The notes under the pieces were generated by a model. It searched no databases, was not told where the DNA came from, and saw only the letters and a program-made list of their open reading frames with translations. Positions 25,441-48,005 of a stretch of 64,000 nucleotides of DNA are shown here, one piece after another. The translations under genes were made by a program, and so were the position numbers. The DNA lies in contig JAWDGP010005047.1 in NCBI GenBank assembly GCA_033675545.1, positions 852,501 to 916,500 of the forward strand, given 5' to 3'. The first letter of the stretch is position 1, and every line of letters starts with the position of its first letter. This DNA comes from Elysia crispata. Its lineage: Eukaryota; Mollusca; Gastropoda; Plakobranchidae.

Positions 25441-28400
25441 CTTCATAAGTTGCACATTCTTTATGTATTTTTTTTCTTTCTGAGAGAAACCAGTGCTAAT
25501 AAGAACAAAGCAAAAAAAAGTCAAGTCTTTAAAAACAATCTTCTGACAATAATTAATACTCTACCATCTAGATGTAGCTAATGCAAGGAACAGTATGATG
25601 ATTTAGTGCATATTTTTTTCCATAGGGAATAAAAATGAATTTGACAAGGAGCAATAGTCATAAAAAAATTACATGAATTATATTGTGTGTGTTGGTCTCA
25701 ACTTAGGATAGACATACCCCTGGCATTACAATGCTAAGTATGTTATTCAGGCATATCTATGTTGAAGATGAGCTTTAAATCCTCAAAAGAAAATTTGCGA
25801 GTGAAACTAGATTTAGAGCTTTAGAACACTACCTTAAGTTTCTACTATTTATCAGGTCCACTTCATTGTGCAGTAAGCGCTAGTGTGTATTTACCATAAT
25901 GCTTTTCTTTTAAACGGACATGAAGCTGTTTTTTTTTTTATCATCATATAACTATTAATCAAACCACACAACTCTGCTGTAGTCGAACCAATTAGAGGAA
26001 AATAATATGTCACAATGAAATGCCATCTCATTTGCGTGATATGGAGACCCATGTGTCAAATTAGAATGTTTGCTCTCTTTTCACTCTTTTTACTCTGATT
26101 TCATTTCTCAAAAGGTTGGAACAGTTTTATTATTTAATAACGATAATACTGAAATGAAACTATTTTAACCAACCATTTTAGTATTAAAAATTTTAAGGCA
26201 ACAATGAATGAAGGAAATTGCCTTTGCCACTTATGCAGTAGCTTAATACATAAATTGATATTCTGGAGCCGAAGTATAATTAGACAAAACCAGAAAAATT
26301 TAAACAGACTTATATTTCAGTACTAACTTAGATAAATTTCTTGTCTCATGGCATACAATGAAACTTAATGAGAATTCATGCATGACATCTGACCAAAAAC
26401 TCAACATATGTATATTTATATTTAAACACATGTGTTTAAATTATACAAATTAAGATAAAAGCAGCACTAATTTTTACTAACATGTACATGTATTTAAAAG
26501 TAATAGAGGTAACTAAACTTTTTTACTTACTTTGCTCATAAAACTCTATTTCAACACACATCAATTCTAAGAATACAGATGCACTATGGAGGCAATAAGA
26601 GAATGCTCAGGGTCAGAAGAAAATTGTTTTTGGAAAACAGGTCAGCTAAAACTGCATTCATGAATTCTTGAAACCTTTGGTCAAATAGTAATTTTTTAAC
26701 ATTTTTTTAAAATATTTTCTTTTTTGTACATTAACTGAGAATTAGATGAGCAAACATTTTTAGTTAAAATGTAAGTTTTACTTTTAAGTTCAATTTGCAG
26801 ATTCTTGTTTTTTTTTTTTTGTGTGTGTGTGTTGCAAATCTACATCCTCTTAATAGTCCTTATCAACTCCTAAGTTTAAGGGTTATTACATATACTGCTT
26901 GGTGACTGATTAAAATAATTTTAATTACAGCTCCAAAAGTTTATTATCATCCAAAAGAAAGAGAAAAAATTAATACCTTCCCCCCAAAAAAAAAACGTTC
27001 GAAAACCACATTATATTTTTCAATTAAAGAAGAGAGCTAGAGGATGTGAAATTTAATTAACAGAAATGTGTACACGAGGCAATATATAACTCTGTTACTG
27101 TCGCTTTTGAACATTTTTTCATGCAGAAATGAAACAGATGAACAACTTGTAATAGAATTGAACATTGATACATATATAACAGAGGTGTGGTTTAGATAAA
27201 AAGGAGATGAGTCACAAATTAATGCAATAAAGCTAAAAGCTATTTATTCTTATCGTTTGTTGACAAAAATATGCAGTGGTAGGAATGCTTTAAATATGTG
27301 AGAACCATACTGATGAAGAAAAAGACTTCAAAGGCAAGAGGTTGAAGAAAAGACATTCGAGTCATTATAGATAACAATTAAACATGATCAAACAGTTGCA
27401 AATGAAATATGTATAAGAGTACCTCGTCAGAAAAACGGTTATTTTGACAGTCAGTTTCTAGAAGAATTACACATCCTTTGAAAGATGATAAACTGTAATT
27501 TACTGAAAAGAAATTAGACGGTTCTCTATATTGAAAGCTTTAAAGAAATTAAATCATTGCTTTCCAATCCGTTCTAATCAATGATCCAACTAACAATGTT
27601 TGAAGACATCATTGACTGGATAACACAAGTTTAGGAAAGAAAAGTCAACATGATGCCATGCCTGCGTTGCATCAATAAGTTTGAATACAAAGCTATTGAT
27701 CTTTTTTCAGTTTGAGATGGATCTTTAGGTTTTTAGGATTCACATAACTCTGCAACAGCTGAGTAGTTAGATAAAAATATATGGGAAAAAAATAAACAAA
27801 CAATTTACATGCATGCTCCTGTGCAAACAAGAACAACATATATTCAGATATCATTAATATTAAATGTGCCTGGTTTTCCATTGAAGTCGAACAGAAATGA
27901 GCAAAGCAAGAGACGCAAACTACAAACAGAAAACAGACTGTTGGAATTCATTTATCTCAATTTGTTTCTATAAGTAAGACCACAAAGGATGGCAGAGGAC
28001 TGTGTTGTGACCTTAAATTTAATATAATCCAGAAAAACTTATCTTCATAGATCATAAAGAGAAATCTTTTTATTAAGAGAGGACTGTTATTCCATTTGTA
28101 GAGATAAATTCAAACAAAATTTTATTTTCTCGAAAGGTCAAAAGTTTTGGTAATGGTATTCCATTTTTTCCAGATTCTCTCTATAGCTTATTATGTGAAT
28201 GCATGGTTAAGTGGAAGTCTGTATTCCGAAATTTGCTGTTTTAGCTCTATAAGGAAATATTTGTTGCATGAAGTCACACAGACATTTTACGATTGTTCTG
28301 TGGTTATATGCTTTTTTCATTGGATCAAGAATCAAGTCCATCAGATAAAAACTATTCTGCCAAACGTTTTTTAAAGTCATAGCATTTTTTACTAGTGGAA

Positions 28401-29079
28401 GAAAAGATGCTTATTGTTTTAAATATCTAAAAACTTATTCCCTCAAAACTAACAAGAGCCTCTGCATTTCAAACAATATATGATTTATTGATTATAAATC
28501 AACTACTGGAGTATTGACAAAAGATTGCTTTTTACATCTAGATGAAATTTAAAATCTTTTAGTTATCAGTACATTGAATATCATGGACCTTACATCTAGA
28601 ACAACTTCCACTAAAGACAAGCAAGAGTGACAGCCTCAAAATAAGCTGAATGTTTTTAAAAGGCTCGGAAGAGTCATCACTTTAGAAAAGCTTTTTTTTT
28701 GTAAATCTTTATTTATTTCTTAATTCGATGCTCTTAGTCAAACTTTTAACTATGTAAGTATGCATTTAATGTTTTCATATTTGTATTTATAGATTTTAAT
28801 CGTCTGTTCTTGATAGAGCCATGTTTGAAAATGTATTTAGCATTGTAAATTATTTTATAATTAATATTCATCTTTTATTATTCTGATAATGCAATATTCA
28901 AATTTTACATTTACATGAAGGCCTCCATGTATTGAATTGTTGCATTAAGTATGTCAAAGACTCTTCTGTTATAAATAAATGTCCTTACTTCTTGGCATAA
29001 AATATATTGGGTTCCATGTTAATGGAAAACGATTTTTTTGGACTGACTTTGCAATTACCAAATAGTATCAAACATAGAA
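25441..29079. other. long gene-free stretch
   Basis: No supported gene on either strand. A (GT)n tract near 26820-26833 follows a poly-T run. The remaining sequence is AT-rich with no recognisable repeat. Confidence 0.5.
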
Positions 29080-29500
29080 CAGAAGAACTCGATTATATCG
29101 AATATGGGTCCTTTGAAATCATAAATTAGTGTAGTAGTTAGGTGACCGCCATCTTGAGTCTATTTATAAAATCAAGAGTTTGAGATCTGATAAGATCTGG
29201 GGTTTTTGAGACAAGTTTTTACATAAAACGAGTTGGAAATGACTGATTGGGTTGTTCAAAGGTATCTGCCTTACGTAGCTATTTAAAATACTAAACGTAG
29301 GGAAAATATGGTGAATCAGGTATTCGAGTTATGCTCTGAATGGCACTCAAGTTGTCAAGAAAACTCGAAGCCTCTATGCGTTGTTAAGTACCTCAAAATA
29401 TTCACAAAAACTGTCCTGAAGGCAAATCCAGGGCCTTGGGTGCTAAAAAAAGGATTGTTGGAACAAGGCTTCCTTGAATATACAAAAATTCCAAAATGAA
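29080..29500. repeat. second copy of the 20-kb MITE family
   Basis: CAGAAGAACTCGATTATATC at 29080 starts a block collinear with 20000-20331. Shared segments include GGGTCCTTTGAAATCATAAA near 29105 and CCTCAAAATATT near 29391. Beyond that come CAAATCCAGGGCCTTGGGTG and GGATTGTTGGAACAAGGCTT, which align to the other copy with scattered differences. The right end is not sharply defined. No coding capacity. Confidence 0.6.
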
Positions 29501-30640
29501 TTTGAGGAATCTGTGCTCCATTGTGGTAATTTTGATGTGCAATGTGTCAATAAATTACCTTTTTCTGGTAGTAATCTTGATTTTTTTGTCGTTTGTACAA
29601 ATTTTAGGTCTCTTGTGTTGTTAGATCCTGAAACACTTGTTTTGTTTCATATCACCGTCATGTGTCATGGTTAAAATCAAAATCAACACATGTTGCAGAA
29701 CATGTATTAAATTTTTATTCAATTTCAGTTGAACATTATATCACAGATGATTTTACACAAGCTAATTCAAGCATGGTGTTGCTTATTTTGTCCAGATATT
29801 TTTTATTAATACAAGAAGTTTAAATATCACACTCATTGCAAAAAGAAAACACTATTTGGGGAAGGGTGATTCTTGCATAGATTACCTCCATATTCATTCT
29901 CTTATTATCTTAGACTAATTTTCTATAGTTAATTATACTGGTTTATAATATTTTTCAAGATTGGTAATTTTAATTCAGTTTTAAAATCCATTTCAGATTT
30001 TGAAAAAAGTTAATGAATAGCACATCATATATTTTTTTTATGAATGTCATTTAAACATCAATAAAATTTGATGATGAATCATTTAAGTTTTTCACTGAGA
30101 GCCAAAATAACAGCAAGAAAGTGAAACTACACTTTTTATCGCACTTGATATAGCAATGTGAAATTGAATACTTTGGTATTTTTAAACCTGGCACACACCC
30201 ATACAAAAAAAAATTAAAAAATTACCTTTTATCCTCATTTACAACTTTAATTAAAAGAGCAAATGCTTAAGTGGTGAAGAATTACTCTTAGTTACTTTAT
30301 TTCCCCTTTATAACCCCTTTTAAATTCTTTTTTACATGATATTGCAGCATACAAAGTTAGGGGTAAAAAACATGAAAGAATCATGATATGCTTCACAAAC
30401 AAGTAAACATAACATTTTGAAGAAGAGAAATATAAAATTCTCCATTCTGACACGGATGGATATTGTTTACTGGTTCTATCCTGTGGTGGAAAGACACAAA
30501 AATGTTTATCTTCTCTTAGGACAGCTTTTTAATTTCAGTTTTTTATATTTATTGCAAATTTTTTTTTTTGAGTTTGGTAAGTATAAATTTTAATCTCTAT
30601 GTCTGTTGACATTCTTGCACATTAACATTTTGCCTTCATA
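29501..30640. other. gene-free DNA between the MITE and the DUF4476-like gene
   Basis: AT-rich sequence with no supported exon. Its right part is the likely downstream flank of the minus-strand gene ending at 30880. Confidence 0.5.
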
Positions 30641-30643
30641 GTA

Positions 30644-30649
30644 TTTATT
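30644..30649 (-). terminator. candidate polyadenylation signal of DUF4476-like gene
   Basis: The minus strand reads AATAAA about 230 bases after the stop codon of the gene at 30880-40253. A second AATAAA lies at 30548-30553. Confidence 0.45.
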
Positions 30650-30879
30650 TTTGAAAAACTTTATACCGACGTTGTGATTTACATTTTATATACCTGCCTT
30701 CAAATCAATACCTGAATATTATTTAAAATTAAAACTTCTTGAAATATGACTGGATTAATCATACTGACTAATTTTTTTGTTTTCACTTTTACTGTGTAAA
30801 TAATACTGGCTGGTTGTATGGTTGTATTTGTTCTTACTTTTTTCAGATCATTAAAACAATTGAGTTCAGAGCATAATAT

Positions 30880-40253
<9,374 letters not shown>

Positions 40254-40835
40254 CTTGATAAGATAAACCGTTTGAGGATGACTGAAAGCAAAATGATGCT
40301 AGGCCAAGAGCAGAGGGTCTGGCGCGGCGGTTCTCGAACAACGAGCATCGGCTTCCCTGGCAACAACCCTCGAACCGGAAATTCAATCAATGGTTAAAAC
40401 ATAAATCAGGAATGGAAAGTCATGGGTCAAAACAAAAACTTCAGCACAAAGAGTTGTTCCCAGCTCAAAGAAAGACAGCAGCAGCGTACTAGTCTACTAC
40501 CGATATCTAACTTTGCGTATACGCAGGATCCGACGCAATTCAGGCTTTTTCCTTTTCGTATCATTATTGCTTTTCTGAGACGCAGCATTATAAGTGTTGG
40601 TAAATGCGTCTGGTTATGGTCGTGAACTTTTCGATAGATTTATATCTGAAACTTTATTCGTACCCAAGACATACGAATATCATTAGGGTCTGGTCAAACA
40701 AAAAAGCGCTAAATTTAAGCTTATTGAAAATTCATTCTGTCAGTAACAGCGGCGTAGATTAATATAGATTCTTAGAGTGGGATTAAATCATTGTCTGAAC
40801 TGGACACACGATATGTTTATATCTATTCAATGTTT

Positions 40836-40863
40836 GTCGTCGTCGTCGTCGTCGTCGTCGTCG

Positions 40864-40895
<32 letters not shown>
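40836..40895. repeat. (GTC)n(GTT)n trinucleotide tract
   Basis: About nine GTC units change into about ten GTT units. Placed roughly 600 bp upstream of the DUF4476-like start codon. Confidence 0.95.
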
Positions 40896-40896
<1 letters not shown>

Positions 40897-41130
40897 TAAA
40901 AATCATATAATCATATAGAAAAAAAGGACGGGGGTATAAGTTAACATTGACGGATTCTGCCCCGTTACCTTTCGGAAAACAGCCCTAACTTTCTGTGAAG
41001 TCAAGTTCTTGAAAATGAGGAATAATATTTTTAGGTTATCAATATAAAATATTCCACCGTAACATTAGATAGAAATTGTAGGCTACAGCTGCTCTGATCT
41101 CATTTTGAAGTCTGACTATCAATCTGTCTG

Positions 41131-41166
41131 CCCCCCCCCCACCCCCCCCCCCCTCTCTCTCTCTCT
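41131..41166. repeat. poly-C followed by (CT)n
   Basis: C10, A, C12, then CT units. A second C-rich homopolymer block in the window, besides 14817-14906. Confidence 0.9.
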
Positions 41167-41979
41167 TAAGTTCGGTTTAATCCACATTTAGATCCTTTCT
41201 TTCAAACATACACCATGTAAAGTCCATTCGCAGCTTTGAGTTTTCCCGAGGCAATACCCTTTCAGGCATTTTTTAAATTTATTTATATTTTTTGCACGAA
41301 TTCATGGTATTCTAATGAACCATTGTGGGATCTTGAAATAGATGTGGAAAGTGCAGAATTAGATAATTTCACATTATTATGTTTCATTAAAAGGAACATA
41401 GTTTAAGATTAGCCGCCCTACATAACACCACTAAGTCTAGGCTGCCGTGAGTAAAAACATCGAATGCTATCCTAAAGCTTTTTCTTGGTCTCTGTTACTT
41501 CACTCAAAACGTCCTTCTTAACTGATACTTCGATGTAGGCCTATCCTTTTATCCACCATAGAACATACTTTTTCTTCGCCTCTAGTCTCCGTCATCAAAT
41601 TTGTATTTTAAAGGTCTTGCGTGACAATATGAATTTTGGGTGAACTTGAGCGCTGCTTTTTTATAAAAAAAAATATATATATAACAACTTTCCTCTTCTC
41701 TTTGAACTTAATTTCAAGATGAAAAATGCCATTCAGACAAAATCTGTACGTCTCATTTTTTTCCACTGTGGCCAAGAAAAATATCGAAAAACAAAAGTAA
41801 CTGTTCAGATTCATTGCCATTTGATCCTGCCTTCTCCAAATTTACATTGGTTAAAACATTTCAACTTTTGTTGTTGTTTTTTTTTTTATTTATTTATTTA
41901 TTTTTTTTGCTTTTCGCGTCAATATAACTTAATTCCATCACAGCTACAGTATGCGGGTCTCACTGTACGTCTAAGTAAT

Positions 41980-41981
<2 letters not shown>

Positions 41982-42025
<44 letters not shown>

Positions 42026-42096
42026 TGTGTATATATATATTATTATATATATATAAATATATATTACTGCTATATATATATATATATTACTGCTAT
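41982..42096. repeat. (AT)n tract with short interruptions
   Basis: Long ATAT runs are broken by GAGTGTGT and twice by TTACTGCT. Low-complexity DNA with hairpin potential. Confidence 0.9.
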
Positions 42097-43035
42097 CTTT
42101 GCAAATATATTCTTGGTATATTGAGAACTGGGGTAGAGAAACTTATATTTATGAATTGTAACCATATTTCAAACAGAATAAATAATCTTTAAAGAGTCTT
42201 TGTCCGGATTGTTACTAGATATAGGTATGCTGTTATCATTACCCTCTATCTACATAGAGGGTGTTGGCCAAGACACAAAGTAGACCTAATATGTATGCTG
42301 TACTTTCAGAACGAGTCATATTGCAACTCATATGCATCGGATCATTAGATCAAGGAATGCTGCGCTACTAATCTCAAGTCTTGGTCTTATCCTGATCCAC
42401 TCAAAATGATCATATTAAGCTCTGATCAATAACAAGCATTAAAATGAGCCAACACTACGCGGTCTGTGATCTTTATCATATTCGATAAAATTTTCAAATG
42501 AGCTTCATTAGTTCAAACAGTCATTTTATTTAATGATGATGAACATATCTCGACACTGTCTTATAGAATTTTTTTTTTTAAATAAGAGGCCTATGTACCA
42601 CAACTCTATTAATTCTATTAATTTTATTCATTTATCTTCATTATTTTACTAATTTGTCAATCCTATCTCTTAAAAATCTAAACCTCTTAAAATTTTCTCG
42701 CCCAAATCATCGGCTATTTTGCAAAAGTCGCTTTTAATCAAAAGAAAAGAAAAGAAAAGTGAAGATCGTTTTAAGGCATTTTACCTACAAGTAGTTAGTT
42801 TTCTTTTTCGTCTATATTGACACATCGCCACCTCATGGCTCGAACTTATTTAATTCTTATTTCATACGCATTAACAAAATCATGAGAAAAACCAATAGAC
42901 CTCATTCAATGTATTAATTATTAATTTTCCTTTCGATCTCATGGACTTTTTCATTAGATTCTAAGGTTTCTTCACTGTAGTGGCTTGATTATGTCAATCT
43001 TTAGAAAAGTAAAGATATCATGTGACCTCTTTGTT

Positions 43036-43203
<168 letters not shown>

Positions 43204-43983
43204 TGACAGGATATTAAAGATTAAGAAAACTAGGAGAAAAAAAAACCTGGAAAAATTTAATAATTATTACGAAGCTGAACAAAAGACATAATTATTGATA
43301 TGTGTTTGAGTCAAATGTGGGCGCCAGAACGATTTGTGAAAATATTCACAGACACTTATCATATAACTCTTTTGAAACAAAATTAGTGTGAAAAATGAAA
43401 AAATTGATCGGCCTACCAACAGAGTACTATTAAGACCATAAAGGACTTTGGTGCCCTACGATGCCACCATATTACATGTATTTTTATTGAACATTTATAG
43501 TTCTATATTAACAAATCTATATCTTCCAAATAAGCTAAACATGTTCACTAACTTTTGGTTTTTTTTTTTTACAGGAAATATTTATTCTTATTACATTTCA
43601 AATAAATCACCTATTTCTAGACTGGAAAGTTAATATCGGAAGGGGTATATTAAGAACAAATTTAGAATTCCGTATCTGCAGACAAACTTATCGAAATAAA
43701 TTGCGCTCAACCTTTTCGTATTATTCGATAAATAAAACAAAAATCTTATGAAATAATTATTAGCACACGTATTCAGTAGATCTACGTCACAGTGATCCTG
43801 GAATCAAGAAAAGTAAAGAAGCTATTTAGTGTTTTAGTAAACTTCACTATTTGTTCTAAACGTGAGAACTTGCTCTATATCAGCACTGTAGGATGGAATG
43901 TGAGGGTTGTTGAAAATAATGCAGGGCTGTAGATCTACATCAAACTGCCCATGCGGTGATGAGATTACACTACAAATAAAACA

Positions 43984-45960
43984 ATGACTTATTTGACTTG
44001 ACTTATTGCCGTGTCGCATCCCAGTTCACCGTCTGTGACGCTTCGGCAGCTTTCTCTATCCTCACAGAGAGTTCTCTCCACTGTTTCCTGTCCTTTGCGA
44101 GCTCAGTGATTTTGACCAGATCATCGGTTGAATGGAGTCTAAAATGGTCAATTAGTCCTAGATCTCTGTTCAGTACGATTGGGAGAGTTGTTGTCGGCCG
44201 TCCTCTTAGTTTGTGGCCATATTGGATGAAGTAGGCTCTTGTTGCTCTGTTGGCAGGGATGTCGCTGTCTCTACGAAGAATATGCCCAAAGAGGTTCCAC
44301 CGGGCTTTTAGAATTTGCAGCGAGAGGGGCTTTTCCTGGCATTTTTTATACAGTGACTTATTTGTGATTTTTACTGGAAATTTAATGTTTAGGACCTTTT
44401 TCAGTTGTTTTCGGTGGAAAGCGTTTATTTTCTCTTCTTCGGTGAGAGTCAGTGCCCATGTGCTACAGTTGTATAGTAGTATGGATTTCACAAGGGACTT
44501 ATAAAGTTGTATTTTGGTTGTGGTTTTGAGTTTATTTCCTTTCATCCACACGTGGTAAAGCTTGTTGAGGGCTGCGGTGGAGAGCTGTTTTCTCCTTTCT
44601 ACATCCTCGAGATCACCAATGAGTGAGCCCACTTTCTTTGCGTTTTTCCAGTCTTCCTCGTTTTTTGAAAGAGCTGTGAATTCTGTTTTGTCTGTGTTTA
44701 CTTTTAGTTGGTACTTATGTAGCGTTTCTTGGATTTCGTTGATGTTAACGTAGTCCTGTCCGATAAAATCCACGTCGTCTGCGTAAGCTATCTCGTTTGG
44801 AATTTCTTTTTCATATTTCACTATTGGTCTGGGTAGTGTGGTTCTGACCTCCTTCAGAGCGTGTTCTAGATAGACAATAAAAAGGACTGGACTAAGGCTA
44901 TCTCCTTGGGGAGTCCCGACATTGCTTATAAATGTATTTGTTTTTGTGGCGCCATTGATTCTTGTTTTTATTTTTGTATTGCTCAAAAGAAAGCGTATTA
45001 TTCTCAGCTCATCTTCGTTTACGATTGTTGCGATTATGTTGAGCAGTTGGTTTCTGTCTATTGTGTCAAACGCCGCGCTCATGTCAATCCCTGAGATTTT
45101 TATGATGACATCTTCTTTCAGTGTTTTTGCGGCCAACCATTTGTGGGTCCAGACAACATCTGCCGTGCTACGGTCTGGGCGGAATCCACTTTGACTCTTC
45201 GATAGGTATTCTTCTACAAAGGGTCTTATCCTGTTCAAAGTGATGATTGACAAGGCTTTGCGTAATGAGTTGAGTAGGGTTATCGGTCGCAAGTTATTTG
45301 GGGGACCTTTCTTTTTGCCTGGTTTTTGAATGGCTATAAGAACGCCTGTGTTTATATCCAAATTCTCATGTTTGGAAAAAGTTGTGTTAAATATGTCGGC
45401 TATTGTTTGGTCTAGCAGTGGTGTGCCATACTTCAAAAGTTCAGCGTGTATTTGGTCTTCTCCTGGGGCTTTGTTATTGCTTAAACTATTGAAGCTTTTT
45501 CTCACCTCCTCAGGTGTTATTGGATTTTTTAGTGGTTTTGATTCTCCCTCGAATGGCGTTATCTCCTCAACTTTTTCGTCTTCAAATTTACTTTTGAAAT
45601 GTGAGGAGACTATGTCCAGTATGTCATTTGGATTTGACGCAAGTTTTCCCTCCTGATCTTCAACTTTAGGATTTTCAAACTGTTTTTGGTACAGCAATCT
45701 TGTCGCTTTAAACATTGCATGGTCGCATTTTGCACTGTTTATGCCTTCTATTTTCTTTTCTATTTCTTCATTCTTGAGCTTTATTTGCCTTTTTCTTATG
45801 GTGTGTAGTATTCTATTGCGTTCGATTTTCAGCCTGTCCCTTTTGTTGTTGTCTTTTGTGTTCTGTATCTTAACTCTTGTATCTTTCTGCCTCTTTGATA
45901 GTTGAGATAGCTCTTCGTCGTTATGTTTATTTTGCCTTGCAGTCGCCACACAGCCTACGC
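43984..45960 (-). mobile_element. 5'-truncated LINE with AAGTC-type 3' tail
   Basis: On the minus strand the element carries a reverse transcriptase frame, a stop codon and then a tail reading AATAAGTCAAGTCAAATAAG. The short tandem tail, not poly-A, recalls RTE- or L2-like LINEs. No endonuclease domain precedes the reverse transcriptase, so the copy is 5'-truncated, probably around 45950. A target duplication was not clear: a 7-mer ACAATGA occurs near both ends, too short to rely on. Confidence 0.8.
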
Positions 45961-46081
45961 TTTCTTCAATAGATGACAATGACAATGATTTAAAAAACAA
46001 ACATAATAAAAATTTTGTAATTTGCGAAATGTGAACCAGGGAGCCACGGTAAAAAAAAACCAAAAAACCACTTTCTATCAT
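44003..46081 (-). CDS. LINE reverse transcriptase, uninterrupted 692-codon frame
   Basis: The frame has all main palm motifs: NNKAPGEDQIHAELLKYG, LRPITLLNSLRKALSIITLN, QSGFRPDRSTADVVWTHKW, GIDMSAAFDTIDR, GTPQGDSLSPVLFIVYLEHA and the catalytic EIAYADDVDFI. After these come a thumb-like region (YKSLVKSILLYNCSTWALT) and a conserved C-terminal region (RWNLFGHILRRDSDIP). The first 50 or so codons are probably flanking DNA read by chance, since protein-like character starts around ARQNKHNDEELSQLSKRQK. No stop or frameshift disrupts the enzyme, which marks a young copy. It lacks an endonuclease, so it is not an autonomous element. Clade was not resolved. Confidence 0.9.
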   Translation of the reverse strand: MIESGFLVFFYRGSLVHISQITKFLLCLFFKSLSLSSIEESVGCVATARQNKHNDEELSQLSKRQKDTRVKIQNTKDNNKRDRLKIERNRILHTIRKRQIKLKNEEIEKKIEGINSAKCDHAMFKATRLLYQKQFENPKVEDQEGKLASNPNDILDIVSSHFKSKFEDEKVEEITPFEGESKPLKNPITPEEVRKSFNSLSNNKAPGEDQIHAELLKYGTPLLDQTIADIFNTTFSKHENLDINTGVLIAIQKPGKKKGPPNNLRPITLLNSLRKALSIITLNRIRPFVEEYLSKSQSGFRPDRSTADVVWTHKWLAAKTLKEDVIIKISGIDMSAAFDTIDRNQLLNIIATIVNEDELRIIRFLLSNTKIKTRINGATKTNTFISNVGTPQGDSLSPVLFIVYLEHALKEVRTTLPRPIVKYEKEIPNEIAYADDVDFIGQDYVNINEIQETLHKYQLKVNTDKTEFTALSKNEEDWKNAKKVGSLIGDLEDVERRKQLSTAALNKLYHVWMKGNKLKTTTKIQLYKSLVKSILLYNCSTWALTLTEEEKINAFHRKQLKKVLNIKFPVKITNKSLYKKCQEKPLSLQILKARWNLFGHILRRDSDIPANRATRAYFIQYGHKLRGRPTTTLPIVLNRDLGLIDHFRLHSTDDLVKITELAKDRKQWRELSVRIEKAAEASQTVNWDATRQ

Positions 46082-46666
46082 CGGAGATACATGTCGAGTC
46101 AGAGAAAACTATTTTAACCTTAACTCACATTGATATTTTTTAGATCCTTTTTTATCTTAATTAAGACTGATGTACATTTTGGGTGTAAAATTTAGTCATT
46201 CTAAAATACACCATGTTTATTTTTAGTGACTGAAGTAGTACAAGTTTCGCTCAGTACTTTCTGTATTTTTTGCCCCAAAAGAGTTAAACAAGTAATTGCT
46301 GTGAGTAGTAGTTACAATGAAGCTATTTGCATGATACACAGTTTGTGATGAATGGTTAAAGAGGAGATGATACTGATGAATAACTTCCTTTCAGTCTTTC
46401 ACTCAGGGCAGATCATAGTCTTGTCAAGTTAGTTCTAGATTAGTTCTTCAAGAGAGGTAGATAATATTAGATATAAAAATTAAATGCCAAATCTGTTTTT
46501 GAGTACAGCTAGCTCTAGCTCTAGAACTAGAGTCTAGATCTATCTGCCAGTCCACATTTTTTGTCTTTGAATTGTTTGTCTTCATTCGACCGGTATATAT
46601 GTATTGTACAGGAGTATGTAATCATCTGGTTGCTGGCCTTTTACTTCAATGCTCATGTATCTCTCT

Positions 46667-46697
<31 letters not shown>

Positions 46698-48005
46698 TCT
46701 CTCTCTCTCATTTACTGATTTCTAATGTCATGTTCCCTTGCTCTAAAAACAAAAAACAAAAAAAAAATATTAGTAGAGCTGAAATAGGCCTAATCCCAAT
46801 CTTGTTAATCAGTGTGAATTGTAGCGCCAAGACGCATTCATTTTTGTGTCCTGATTGAAAAAAAAAATTAGCCTTCCATTAAATGTGTCTCAATTTAAAA
46901 ACATTCAAAATTTGACCCTAAGTTGAGAAATTAATTTTACTGGTATATTAGGAGGACCTTAATTGTCAGTTGAAAAATTATTTGTCATCTCCAGTTCCTG
47001 AAAGTTGATTCTTTAACTAAATGATGGTATAACTGTAGTGATGAAACAAAAAAAAAAAAAAACATTACAAAGTTTTTGTTAATACCTCTTTCATTAGATT
47101 TTATTTTAATCGAGTGTTATAAAAAAGTTTTGATCTCAAGTAGGCCCTGATAGCTTGCACATTCATGAGACGTTAAGTTGTGAATGTAATATAACTAGTA
47201 ATATTGTAATTGTCTCACATCTCATAAGAAAATTTAAAATAAGTAATACAAAGCCTAAGCCAAATCTATTTTACTGGCCTGACTAGATTTATAAGTCCTC
47301 AATAGTATGTTTTGATTTCTGCCGAAAACAAAAACTTGACCTTTAGGATGCTTTATTGTTGTGAAGTTAGACTTAAGATGTTTAAACTTGTACTCACTCA
47401 TATTTGTGTTAAGTATGAAGAATTTTTTAAGTATCACTCTGTAGGTTATAAGACATGGTCCAGCCTCATTCAGATGTAGAATAAATCCATAAAGCAGATT
47501 TATTTAACTAGTGTATTACTCTAGAATACATTGTGTGTGTAAATTTGTTGATTTCCTCTGTTGTGATTTAAAAGCAAAAATTTATCTCCAAGTCTAAGGG
47601 CGTGTGATTATTTTGTAAGGTTTCAACTCAAAGATCTTGTAACCATGAATATTACTACAGTTGTCTACACTTAAGTTGAAGTCAAGATGAGTTATATTTG
47701 TTTGTGTTGATTTAATTTTCTGGAAGCTCAACTGACTTCTATTTTTCAATTAAAATAAATGGCTGTGCTCATTCCAACACAATCGTTAAAATGTTTCTTC
47801 TTATCAATTATTTTACTTTTATTTTCTGGTTCTTCATCTGGCTTATGAAATCAAGTGTTTGTGTTAATGTTAATTTTCACTCATTGCAAATTATCAATTT
47901 TTCTGTCTGTATTACTAATAGGGAATAAATTCATTGAACTTTGCGTTTGAAAAGTACAGATGCTTGAATAACCTTGTGATCTTTTTATTGACCTTTGTTT
48001 TACAG
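46082..48005. other. upstream region of the CUB/lectin gene
   Basis: The lectin gene's first coding exon begins with an acceptor at 48005, so a 5' UTR exon and promoter should lie in or before this stretch; neither was identified. It contains a CTAG-rich cluster at about 46503-46545 and a (TC)n tract at 46661-46709. Confidence 0.5.

Noticed and set aside
46082..48005. Search for the 5' UTR exon and promoter of the lectin gene
   Set aside because: Several GT donors exist but none can be chosen without transcript data.
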